Shown piece after piece: positions 47,298 to 59,300 of a stretch of DNA of 64,000 nt. How positions within the stretch are numbered: the first letter of the stretch is position 1; each line of letters begins with the position of its first letter. The notes below the pieces were generated by a model. That model worked only from the letters and a program-made list of their open reading frames with translations. It had not been told where the DNA came from and made no database searches. Source of the stretch: Apus apus (Eukaryota; Chordata; Aves; Apodiformes; Apodidae). The position numbers were made by a program, and so were the translations under genes. The DNA lies in contig NC_067305.1 of assembly GCF_020740795.1 (NCBI RefSeq), positions 3,224,001 through 3,288,000 on the forward strand, in the 5' to 3' direction.

Positions 47298-47346
47298 ATG
47301 GAGTGCAGAGACAAAGCAGCTGGTCCTCCCAGGAAGCTCGTCCAAG
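47298..47346 (+). CDS. CHAF1A: CHAF1A coding exon 1
   Basis: The exon encodes MECRDKAAGPPRKLVQ plus one base. The ATG follows the acceptor by two bases and matches the internal start MDCKDRP of the human protein. The donor is AAG/GTAAAG. Confidence 0.93.
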
Positions 47347-50300
47347 GTAAAGCTGGGGGGGTGTCAGGCCTGGTTCTGTGGAACTTCTTGCCTTTTCAGT
47401 CCTAAACTGGCCTCGTTTCAGTTAAAATGCCTTGATATCTGATCCCCCCCCCAGCTCCCATCACTTGTATAATGTGACTAAACCAATAAAATGCTGTTTC
47501 AGCTCGACTGCCCTTCAAACGTTTGCATCCAGTGCCAAAGGAAAAGCTGGAGGCTGATTCCCAAGTCAAAAAAGTGAAGAGTTCCCAGAGTGGTTTTGAT
47601 CCCACTAAGGATTCCTCCCTGGATGCATCCTCTGCATCCCTGGACAACCTGGAGAACAACTGTCAGCTGGATTCAGATGGGAATTTTTCACCAAAACTCC
47701 TTAATGGGAAAGGTCCATTAGACCATTTTATCCAGAAAACCACAGAAGTGAATCCAAATGAACCTGTGATTGTCATTGACCTGACAGAGGGCACGAGCCA
47801 CAGACTGAGTGATGGTGTGGACCATGTTCATGTTGATCCAAAAGCTTCTTCATCCCTAGCAGTAAGTAATGGCACGTTAGGAAAAGAGAGAAACCAGCTG
47901 AGCTGCCTGAATTCCAGTCAGAGAAGCCAAAGGGGTGATCCCCTGGAGACTGATGGACCTTGTGAAGCTGCAGGGGATGAAGAGGAGTTGGTTGGTGGGA
48001 TCCAGTCACGTTCTGGGATAGCAGAGTGTGAGGATGTGGAAGAGACCAAGGGAAAGCAGAGCAAACTGAAGGACATCATCTTTGAGGGGAAGATGCCCGT
48101 GGTGCTCCTGGAGGACATCATGACAGCAAAGTCACCCCAGGTGGTTTCTCTGGATGGAGCTGTCACCTCAGGAAGTGAGTCCATGGAATCATCTCATGAA
48201 GGAGACTCTGGACTTACCAGCTCCTCCCTGAGCCCTCACTCTGTGAGCTCCCCTGAGGCTCAGGCTGCTGCAGAACCCAAGAGGAACACCAGTCCCCTGG
48301 CTGCCTCCACACCCCTCAGGAAGGTTGGTCTCCTTTTTTTTAAGCTTTTTGTTTTTAAAGCTGCTGCTTTGCAGGCAGGTTGTGCTGTTCCCTGCCCTTG
48401 GAGTGAAAAGGGTGTTCACAAACATTGTGAGGAGTGTGTGGAACAGGTGTGGAATTCTGGAGTGTGAGGGTGGTGAGAGCCTGGCCCAGGTTGCCCAGGG
48501 AAGCTGTGGCTGCCCCATCCCTGGCAGTGTTGAAGGGCAGGTTGGATGGGGCTTGGAGCAGCCTGGGCTGGTGGGAGGTGTCCCTGCCCATGCAGGGGCT
48601 TGGATCTAGATGATCTTGAAGGTCCCTTCACACCCAAACCAGTCTGTTTTTCCCTCCTGAAGTGTTTTCCCTCCTGAAGTTCATGCCTTTGGCCTTAGCA
48701 TTTTTGTCACTTGGATGAGGACAGTGACCAAAAGCAGTTTTGTCCCTCAGGAGATGTTTCACAGCCTCTGTTCTCTCCTTGATGAAGCTGCTCTAAGTGC
48801 TGCCAGACACTTGGTGTCAGTCAGTGCAGACCCTATTCCTGCTGGGAACTGCTGTGTTTTCTCCAGCTGAAGCTGCAGCCCAGCAGGGGAAGGTGCAAGA
48901 TCTGTAGGTGGGGATGGAGGACAAACCTCTTGTCTCTCTGGGGAGAAACCCCCACATGTCCAGCACTCCTGGGGTGCTGTTGGGCAGTCAAAGGTGGAGG
49001 GAACACCTCAAAAACCAGCTCATTAGCTCTGGGTTGGATCTTGGTTCCAGTTGAGCACCTCAGCTCCAGCAGGAGACCCCAAAACATTGTGGGGTTTGAT
49101 GCTGTGTTGAAGGAGAAGCTTCTAATGACAACAGTGCAGGTGGCTGAGACCTTCATGTAGCTCAAACACCTCTTCACCCTCAAGCATTTTGAGGAGGACA
49201 CGAGAAAGGGGGGGGGTGTTTCTGGGGGGGCACAGCCCTGGTGAACATGCCTGGGTGCTGTAGCTAAGCCCCACCTACAGTTTAAGCTGGATTCTTTGAG
49301 CAATCTGTTCATTTTGCTTAATTATTAGAGGGCATCACAAGGAAGGTGGTGATGGTGGCTCCATGCTGTGCTGCCAGGAGGGGGGAGGGTTGAGTGTGTG
49401 GCTGAGGGTGAGGGGATGGAGGAGCTGGAATCCATCCTGCTTGTGCCACCTTGAGCCTTTTAAGAGAGATTTTCACCAACTGTCCCCTCCAGAATTCCAG
49501 GGGCTGTCCCCCAAGTGAGGAGAAACCTCCCTGGCCTGGAGGAGGGATGGATTAGAATTCCAGGAGCTGTCCCCCAAGTGAGGAGAAACCTCCCTTGCCT
49601 GGAGGAGGGATGGATTAGAATTCCAGGGACTGTCCCCCAAGTGAGGAGAAACCTCCTTGGCCTGGAGGAGGGATGGATGAGTTAGCTTGGAGCTCACAAC
49701 CTGCCATGGCTTCCTTTTCTTCCTGCTTAGCAAGGAAAATGATCCATTTCCCCCACTGTTAAAACTCACAGTGGTTCATCTCTCAAATAAATAACATCAC
49801 TTCAAGCAGGCATGAAGTGTTTCAGGCCAGACAAACCAAGCCCTTGAGTCCTGAGTTCAGATGATAACACCAAGTGCCTGGTTTCCTGAGGCTGGAACAG
49901 CTCAGATGCTTCACCTGGGACCTCTGTGGTTCTCTGTCCTAGCATGTTGGTCTCCCTAGGTGGAAACACCTCTGATAAACTCCACCTTCCCAGCTGAAAG
50001 AACCTTTGATTTTTGTGCCAGATAAAAGCAGCAGCTCCTGGTGCAACTTGGTGCTGTGTCAACTGAAATGTGAGCCCAGGAGATGAAGCAGTTGGGCTGG
50101 GTGAGTCTGTTCATCACACACCTGGGACTTGCTGCTGCCCAGGGCAGGAGGAGGAAGAAGATACAAGTCACACTGTGCTGAATTATTGACAAATGAAGCC
50201 TTTCACAAGTCTGTAAACATTTTTTTTTTGACATCAAATACCTTTTCACCTATAAATAACAGCTTGAAGAGAAATGAGAAGGGTGACCTGTTGGGTTGGT

Positions 50301-53300
50301 GTGCTGGTACTAGTGGAAGGGCTAAGTGGCTCTTCTGGTTACAGAAAGAAGGAATGGTGTTAAAATATGGAGAACAGTCCTGGTGTTGATATTGCATAAT
50401 GATATTGCATAAATATCATGGCATGATTAGTAGTGGATGCAAAAAAAACAAACCCCCAAACAAATCAAGTTAAACTCAAAGGAAGCGACTTTGCTGTAGA
50501 TAGAGCATAGAGGCATGGAATGGTTTGGGTTGGAAGGGACCTTCAAGATAACCAAGATCCAACCCCCCTGCATGGGCAGGGACACCTCCCACCAGCCCAG
50601 GCTGCTCCAAGCCCCATCCAACCTGCCCTTCAACACTGCCAGGGATGGGGCAGCCACAGCTTCCCTGGGCAACCTGGGCCAGGCTCTCACCACCCTCACA
50701 CTCCAGAATTCCCTCCTCATGTCTCACCTCAATCTCCCTCTGCCAGTTTTCATCCATCCTCCCTTGTCCTCTCCCTCCCTGCCCTTGTCCCAAGCCCCTC
50801 CCCAGCTTTCCTGGAGCCCCTTCAGGCCCTGGAAGGTTCTCTAAGGTCTCCCTGGAGCCTTCTCTTCTCCAGGCTGAACACCCCAACTCTCCCAGCCTGG
50901 CTCCAGAGCAGAGCTGCTCCAGCCCTTGGATCATCTCTGTGGCCTCCTCTGGACTCTCCCCAGGAGCTCCATGTCCTTCCTGTGTTGGGGGCTCCAGAAC
51001 TGCCCACACTTGTGTTCTGCTGTGCTCTGAGGATTTGGAGCAGCTCCTGTTTGTTTTTCTGCACACAATGTTCCCCTGGAAATGACACTTCAGATCTGAG
51101 CAGGCTGGAGGGATTTGTTATGCAAAACTGTAACATGAGGACTTAATGTAAACTGAAGTATTTAGATGTGTTCAGGCTTCATGTAAATCAGAGAGATTAG
51201 ATGTTCTTGATCCATGTCTTCATGCTCTGTTCTGGGAGAATTGTGCTGAATGTTCATAGAACCATGGATTGGTTTGGGTTGGAAGGGACCTTCAAGATCA
51301 TCTAGACCCAACCCCCTGCATGGGCAGGGACACCTCCCACCAGCCCAGGCTGCTCCAAGCCCCATCCAACCTGCCCTTCAACACTGCCAGGGATGGGGCA
51401 GCCACAGCTTCCCTGGGCAGCCTGGGCCAGGCTCTCACCCCCCTCACACTAATCCTGATCTGCAGGAGAAATGTTGATGGAATTGAGGCACAGCTCTTGA
51501 GAGTCCTAGTGCCTTGTGGAGAGGGAACCAGGTGGCTCTCTGAATCCTGCCTTTTGTCATTCTAGGTGGCTCAGGAGGTCCTCAGACTTGTCTTTTGTCA
51601 TTCCAGGTGGCTCAGGAGGTCCTCAGACTTGTCTTTTGTCATTCCAGGTGGCTCAGGAGGTCCTCAAATTTGTCTTTTGTCATTCCAGGTGGCTCAGGAG
51701 GTCCTCAAACTTGTCTTTTGTCATTCCAGGTGGCTCAGGAGGTCCTCAAATTTGTCTTTTGTCATTCCAGGTGGCTCAGGAGGTCCTCAAACTTGTCTTT
51801 TGTCATTCCAGGTGGCTCAGGAGGTCCTCAAATTTGTCTTTTGTCATTCCAGGTGGCTCAGGAGGTCCTCAAACTTGTCTTTTGTCATTCCAGGTGGCTC
51901 AGGAGGTCCTCAAACTTGTCTTTTGTCATTCCAGGTGTCTCAGAAGTGCCACAGAAGCTCAGCTGAGAAGGAGAAGCTTCGGTTGCAAAGAGTAAGGGCT
52001 TTTCCACTGCCACAGACACTCCCCCTGCTGTGCTTTCCCACTGAGCAGTGAGCAAAGCCCCTTTACATTCCATCTTAGTCCACTTGGAACATCTCCCTTC
52101 CTCCTTTTCCTCACTGCTGAATATGGAAGAACCTTCATCCATGCACTCAAAGCCCTTGGCTGGTTCCCAAGCTCCTTAACATGTAGCTCCTGGAGTGTGG
52201 GTCCCTGCACTGCAGCTCAGTGCACTTTGGGATGAGATTAAGAACCTGGAAATGTTGGTGGCTGCTTCTCTAAGTGATTTTTTGGGAATCCTTTGTCTTT
52301 CCCAGCCCCTTCCTCAGCAGGTAGGTGCCTCCTGCTAAGGGCACAGAGTCAAGTGCCACCTTCAGAAGCTTTAAGGCTGGTTTCTTCATCTCTCACTCTT
52401 CCCTCTTTTAAGCCACAAAGAATAGGGGCTGTTACTTTATTTTCTTGTGCACTTATGGGGTCCCCCCTCATTTTCTTCCCCACTTAGGGGGTCCCCCCTC
52501 ATTTTCTTCCCCACTTAGGGGGTCCCCACTCAGTTTTCTTTAGCATTTAAGGGATCTCCACTTGTTTTCTTCCCCACTTAGGGGGTCCCCCCTCATTTTC
52601 TTCCCCACTTAGGGGGTCCCCACTCAGTTTTCTTTAGCATTTAAGGGATCTCCACTTGTTTTCTTCCCCACTTAGGGGGTCCCCCCTCATTTTCTTCCCC
52701 ACTTAGGGGGTCCCCACTCAGTTTTCCTTAGCATTTAAGGGATCTCCACTTGTTTTCTTCTGCATTTAGGGGGTCCCCCTCATTTTCTTCCCCACTTAGG
52801 GGGTCCCCACTCAGTTTTCTTTAGCATTTAAGGGATCTCCACTTGTTTTCTTCCCCACTTAGGGGGTCCCCCCTCATTTTCTTCCCCACTTAGGGGGTCC
52901 CCACTCAGTTTTCTTTAGCATTTAAGGGATCTCCACTTGTTTTCTTCCCCACTTAGGGGGTCCCCACTCAGTTTTCTTTAGCATTCAAGGGATCTCCACT
53001 TGTTTTCTTCTGCATTTAGGGGGACCCCCTCATTTTCTTCCTCACTTAGGGGGTCCCCACTCAGTTTTCTTTACCATTTAAGGGATCTCCACTTGTTTTC
53101 TTCTGCATTTAGGGGTCTTCATTTCTTTCCTCCTACATTTATGACTTGCAGAAAGAACTGTGGGAAATTACTGCTAAAAATGCCCAAGCCCTGATCTCTC
53201 CTTGCTCCAACATAACTTGTCAGCAAACTCAGTCCCATACCAGCTCTGTGGTGGGATGATTTTGCTGTCTGTCCTGCTTTCAGGCATAAAATGCTAAAAA

Positions 53301-56300
53301 TAAAAGAGGGTGATGGATCACATGGAATTTTTGAGCCCCCAGTGCTGTAGGGAATGAGCTTTCCCTGCTGGAAAACTGGCTCTTGTTGGGCATTGGAGTC
53401 TTGTGATTCCTAATAACCAATTTCTAAAGCTGATAATGGGGGCTGTTGTGTTTTATTTGAGCTAAATGTGCTCCAAGCCTGTTCCCAAGATGCTTTTTAC
53501 ACTTCAGAAACCCAGTCTGTTGTTTTCCTCCCCTTCTAAATGGGTGTTAAAAATACCATGAAGGTGAGGGAGGGTTGAGAACAGAACCTTGAGCAGACTC
53601 AAAACTAAACAGACCTGTTCACTTCACACCATTTCCCAGCCTTCCCAGTGGATTTGCTCTGATTACCATGACTCAGTGTTGACAAAGTTGGTTGTTGTTT
53701 TTTTAAAATTGGCAGAATTTGGGGGGGGTTTTGGTTCCTCCTGCAGTGATTTGGATGTTGTGACTCTGCTCAGCGAGTCCCGACGTTGCCAAGGCAAGAA
53801 ATGTGACATAAATAAAACTCAACTGCAGACACACAGAGAGGGTGTTTGTGTGTGTCTGAGCACAGATGTCCCCTGGTTTCCTGCTGAAGTCACCAATGCC
53901 CTGGGAAGCTGGAATTGTTGGCATTTTTCAGGAAGATTTCCACATTCTCCTTGATGTGGCAGTAAAGCCCTCGTGAGAAATTCAGCTGCCTTGGGAGGGA
54001 AATACTGTGAAGAGCAACATTTTCAGGCTCATCTCCTCACCTTGATCTCACAGTCCCCTTTAAATGAGCTTTAGGGTGTCTGGGGTTGTCTGATCAACAC
54101 AAGTGACAGTGATTTTTGTGAGCTCCAGGTCCTACAAGCAGCTGCACAGCCAGAGTTTGGAGACTTATTCCCTGATCCAGTGAAAAACATGGTCAGGGAA
54201 AAGAAAAGCTTGGTGGGTTTAATATAAAATCAGATCAAACTATTCAAACCAGCCCTAATTGATGATGATCCCAGTTTCACATCAAGTGATTAGGGTTGGA
54301 AGAGACCTTTGGAGATCATCTAGTTCCAGGTTCACCATATCCTAAAGTGAAAGTGTTTGGGAAACAATCTGAAATCCTCATAAACATTTAAAAATCATGT
54401 TAAAAATTCCCATCTCGTTTTAGTTGGTAATGGGGGTGACTCAAAGGATCAAGGAAAGAGAATTCCAAGCTTCCCTTGATGCTGAGGGGGTGGAAACAGG
54501 AGGAAAAGAACAATTAATGCAGCACCTGGTGCAAGGTCTGAGGGCACCGTGTTAAATAACCACTTGTCCTGTGAGAGTAGGAATCCACTCTGGATTCCTG
54601 GAGCTGGAGATTCAGCTGGAGAATGAAATTCTTACTTTAGTCAGGGGTTGTGTTTGGGTTTTTTTTTTTCTGGCAGCAGCTTTTGCTGGGCCCAAAGAGA
54701 CACTTGTTTCTGTCCCAGGACCAGGAACGTGCAGACAAGCTGCAGAAGCTGCAGGCGGAGCGAGAGGAAAAGGGGAGGCTGAAGGAAGAGGCAAAAGCTG
54801 CAAAAGAAAGAGCCAAGGAGGAGGCCAAGAAGAAGAAGGAAGAAGAGAAAGAGTTGAAAGAGAAAGAAAGGAGAGAAAAGAGAGAGAAGGAAGAGAAGGA
54901 GAAAGCTGAGAAGCTGAGAGTCAAGGAGGAGAAACGCAAGGAGAGGCAGGAAGCTCTGGAGTAAGTGGCTTCATTTCCACAGGTCCTGGGGATTAAGATG
55001 TGAACACCTTTCCATGCCCCCTGGACTTTCAGAGGCCACACTGGTCAAACAGCACGTGTCACTTTTTTCACAGGGGCTATTTTAAATGTATTTTAATGCC
55101 AGCCCCTCATCCCAGCAGGACATTCTGTCTCCAGATGACCTGGGCTTCTCATTGGATGTGGCTGATGGGAGCTGTTCTGCTCCACTGGGTTTTCATGGCC
55201 AGTCTTGTTGTGCTTTTGCAATTTCTTGGCACTGGTGCCTTGTCTGGTGAGGAAGTTCCCTGATCTTGAGGGAAATTGGAAGCAACCTGGCTAATTGGTG
55301 GCTAAAACAGGTCAATATTTGCTCAGGAAGGAATGCAGAGAGTTCTCAGTGGGTTTAACCAAGTACAGCCCTTGGCTGAGTTAATAGATGATCTTCTTTC
55401 CTAGCATGATGGGTTCTTAGGGTCTGGGGCTTCTCACCTCTTCCTCAGTGCAAATAATCACTTGATGGGCTTGTGACAACATCAATTTTGTATTAAAGGG
55501 CAAAACTCGAGGAGAAGAGGAAGAAAGAAGAGGAGAAACGGTTAAGGGAGGAGGAAAAGGTAAATGTCATCTCTGGCTTGTCTCTAAATTCTTCTGCTAT
55601 GGTGAAAGGGTGTTCATGGGCTCCCTGGAACCCTGCTGAGGGCTCCTGAAGCTCCTGTGGTTCTCCAGGCAGTGTCCCCTGCCTCAAGAGCTCCTGAAGC
55701 TCCTGTGGTTCTCCAGGCAGTGTCCCCTGCCTCAAGAGCTCCTGAAGCTCCTGTGGTTCTCCAGGCAGTGTCCCCTGCCTCAAGAGCTCCTGAAGCTCCT
55801 GTGGTTCTCCAGGCAGTGTCTCCTGCCTCAAGAGCTCCTGAAGCTCCTGTGGTTCTCCAGGCAGTGTCCCCTGCCTCAAGAGCTCCTGAAGCTCCTGTGG
55901 TTCTCCAGGCAGTGTCTCCTGCCTTAAGAGCTCCTGAAGCTCCTGTGGTTCTCCAGGCAGTGTCCCCTGCCTCAAGAGCTCCTGAAGCTCCTGTGGTTCT
56001 CCAGGCAGTGTCTCCTGCCTCAAGAGCTCCTGAAGCTCCTGTGGTTCTCCAGGCAGTGTCCCCTGCCTCAAGAGCTCCTGAAGCTCCTGTGGTTCTCCAG
56101 GCAGTGTCTCCTGCCTCAAGAGCTCCTGAAGCTCCTGTGGTTCTCCAGGCAGTGTCTCCTGCCTCAAGAGCTCCTGAAGCTCCTGTGGTTCTCCAGGCAG
56201 TGTCCCCTGCCTCAAGAGCTTTTGAAGCTCCTGTGGTTCTCCAGGCAGTGTCCCCTGCCTCAAGAGCTCCTGAAGCTCCTGTGGTTCTCCAGGCAGTGTC

Positions 56301-59300
56301 CCCTGCCTCAAGAGCTCCTGAAGCTCCTGTGGTTCTCCAGGCAGTGTCCCCTGCCTCAAGAGCTCCTGAAGCTCCTGTGGTTCTCCAGGCAATGTGTCCT
56401 GCCTCAAGAGCTCCTGAAGCTCCTGTGGTTCTCCAGGCAGTGTCTCCTGCCTCAAGAGCTCCTGAAGCTCCTGTGGTTCTCCAGGCAGTGTCCCCTGCCT
56501 CAAGAGCTCCTGAAGCTCCTGTGGTTCTCCAGGCAATGTGTCCTGCCTCAAGAGCTCCTGAAGCTCCTGTGGTTCTCCAGGCAGTGTCTCCTGCCTCAAG
56601 AGCTCCTGAAGCTCCTGTGGTTCTCCAGGCAGTGTCTCCTGCCTCAAGAGCTCCTGAAGCTCCTGTGGTTCTCCAGGCAGTGTCTCCTGCCTCAAGAGCT
56701 CCTGAAGCTCCTGTGCTTCTCCAGGCAGTGTCCCCTGCCTTGGTGACACTTGGGGAGTGAGCTCATCCATTTGGGATGCAGCCAATCCACCCTGACCAGG
56801 TGGTGCTGCTCCACCAATCCTGTCATGCAGGTTTCTTGTCTTTCATGCAAGTTGGTGCTTTGTTTTTACCTGTTCAAACTCTTTTCTGTCTTGGTTTCTC
56901 AATGCCCACGAGTGAACCTTCTGCTTTGTCTTAGAGACACTGGAATCCACTGAGCTGTGGGAGGGGAGACAATTATTATTGAGCTGGGAAATGACTCAAC
57001 TTGGCTTTCTACCTTACTAGGTTTGAACTTGGGTCATGCATGAAGGAATGATGAGGCTTGGTCCTGTCTTGGTGTTTATAATTTGCCTTTTCCTTCTGAT
57101 TTCAGCGAATTAATGCCCAGAAAGCAGAAATCACCAGGTTCTTCCAGAAACCAAAGACTCCACAAGCCCCAAAGGTGAGGTGTTGCTGTTCCTGTGGTTT
57201 CTTGGTCTTCCATTAATCATCTTTTGACAAAGACACTTCATTTCCTTCTGCTCCATCCCATAGAGCTGAGATGGCCAGAGCATTAATATCCCTTCCTAAT
57301 TTTAAAAGCAGTTGCTTCAGTAAAAAAAAAATCTCACCTGTGTTTTCTGCTGCCCTTGGCTGTAAAGACTCAGATTCCCTTGAGGAAGATCTCTTGGGAG
57401 TCTCAGACAGGAATGGCTTCACCACAATCTTCACTCAAAGGTTTGGTGTTGAGGTTTGTGTGGCTGGAATGTCCTGGTGCTGCACGTTCTCTGGTGCTTC
57501 AGCCCCTGATGATCCTCACTTGGCATTTCAGATTCTTGCTGGTTCTTGTGGAAAGTTTCCTCCTTTTGAAATCAAGGAGAACATGGTCTTAGCTCCTCTC
57601 TGCCGTGTTGCCCTGGATCCAGACTTGTTGGAGCAGCTGGATAAGCTCCTGTGTGGCCAGAATAGTGAAGATTCCTTCTTGAGGGATTTAAAGTGTCGGA
57701 AACCACGGAAAACTGGACCCACTTTTGTCAGTAGCAGCACTGACATAGTGAACAGGTTAGTCTGTGTTTTGGAGGGGGGTTTCTTCACCTTTTTTTTGTG
57801 TAGAATCAACTGCAGAATGGTTTTGAGATCCTCTTGGTCTGATGTTGGAGGTGGTGGAAAGATGAAGCTCTTCTTGGAATGCTCGTTTTGTAGGAGAATT
57901 GTTTCTACGGGGAGCAGGATTTTGTGATGTAGAATTAGAGAATCCCAGGCTGGTTTGGGTGGGAAGGGACCTCCAAGATCATCCAGTCCCAACCCCCCTG
58001 CATGGGCAGAGACACCTCCCACCAGCCCAGGCTGCTCCAAACCCCATCCAACCTGCCCTTCAACACTGCCAGGGATGGGGCAGCCACAGCTTCCCTGGGC
58101 AACCTTGGACAGGCTCTCACCACCCTCACAAGGAAGAGCTTCTTCTTCATGTCCAAGTCTAGATTTCTTTCACAGAATCATGGAATTATTTGGGTTGGAA
58201 GGGACCTTATAGATCATCTAGTTCCAACCCCCTTGCATGGGCAGGGACACCTCCCACCAGCCCAGGTATTAGCAGCATCAAGTTGGGTTAACCATTCCAT
58301 ATGGTGCTTCTCAAGCCCTTCTCCAGAGGAAACACAAGCTTCAGGCAGCTGCCACTGGACACTACTGGTCCTAAAGGGTGTTTGTCTTTGATAATTTAAA
58401 GAAGTTAACACATGGGTGGCCAAAGGAGAGGTGAGCTGAGGAGGGAGGTGGCTTGTCTGGAGCTTCATGGTCTTGCAGGAGAATTGGGAGAGTCTGTTGC
58501 AATGAACTCAGGCCCTGGGTTGGTTTGTGGCTTTCTCTGAGATGTTTTCCCAAGCAGCAGGGGAGTGTTCTGGGAGGACTGAAGATGATCTCTCCTTTCC
58601 ACAGTGATGTGGTGGTCGTGGATAACTGCAAACCAGATGCTGTTCCAGAAAGAGGGAAGTTTGGTCGGATGAAACTCCTGCAGTTCTGTGAGAATCACCG
58701 TCCTGCCTATTGGGGCACGTGGAACAAGAAAACCTCTGTGATCCATCCCAGGAACCCGTGGTCAAAGGACAGTGTAAGGAAGTCCCTGGTAGTGCAGTTG
58801 GGTTGTGTGCTTTCTGTATGCTCCTGAATTCATGGAGTCATGGAATGGTTTGGGTGGGAAGGGACCTGAAAGATCATCTAGATCCAACCCCCCTGCATGG
58901 GCAGGGACACCTCCCACCAGCCCAGGTTGCTCCAAGCCCCATCCAACCTGCCCTTCAACACTGCCAGGGATGGGGCAGCCACAGCTTCCCTGGGCAACCT
59001 GGGCCAGGCTCTCCCCACCCTCACACTCCAAAATTCCCTCCTCATGTCTCACCTCAATCTCCCTCTGCCAGTTTTCATCCATCCCCCCTTGTCCTCTCCC
59101 TCCCTGCCCTTGTCCCAAGTCCCTCCCCAGCTTTCCTGGAGCCCCTTCAGGCACTGGAAGCTGCTCTAAGGTCTCCCTGGAGCCTTCTCTTCTCCAGGCT
59201 GAACACCCCAACTCTCCCAGCCTGTCTCTGTAGGAGAGAACTGAACACACAGTTGGCCACGTTCACTTGTTTTCTAGGATTTCTAATCCCCTTTTGCATG

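Larger units (their letters stand above)
48324..51934 (+). other. CHAF1A intron between coding exons 2 and 3
   Basis: The 3.6 kb intron contains CR1 copies at 48443-48645, 50510-51003 and 51256-51450, a 63-bp triple repeat (49491-49678), and at its 3' end the 41-bp array of acceptor copies. Confidence 0.85.
51992..54718 (+). other. CHAF1A intron between coding exons 3 and 4
   Basis: Besides the higher-order array it contains one CR1 scrap (54287-54332). The rest is unique sequence in which I recognise nothing. Confidence 0.8.

Noticed and set aside
51516-52051. Three overlapping plus-strand frames of 120-160 codons as independent genes
   Set aside because: They are the three frames of the 41-bp array. 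Only the frame that continues into CHAF1A is of interest, as a possible exon extension.
55493-56785. 430-codon open frame on the minus strand as a protein-coding gene
   Set aside because: It consists almost wholly of a 48-bp tandem repeat and runs antisense into a CHAF1A exon. Divisibility by three explains the open frame, and no domain is recognisable.
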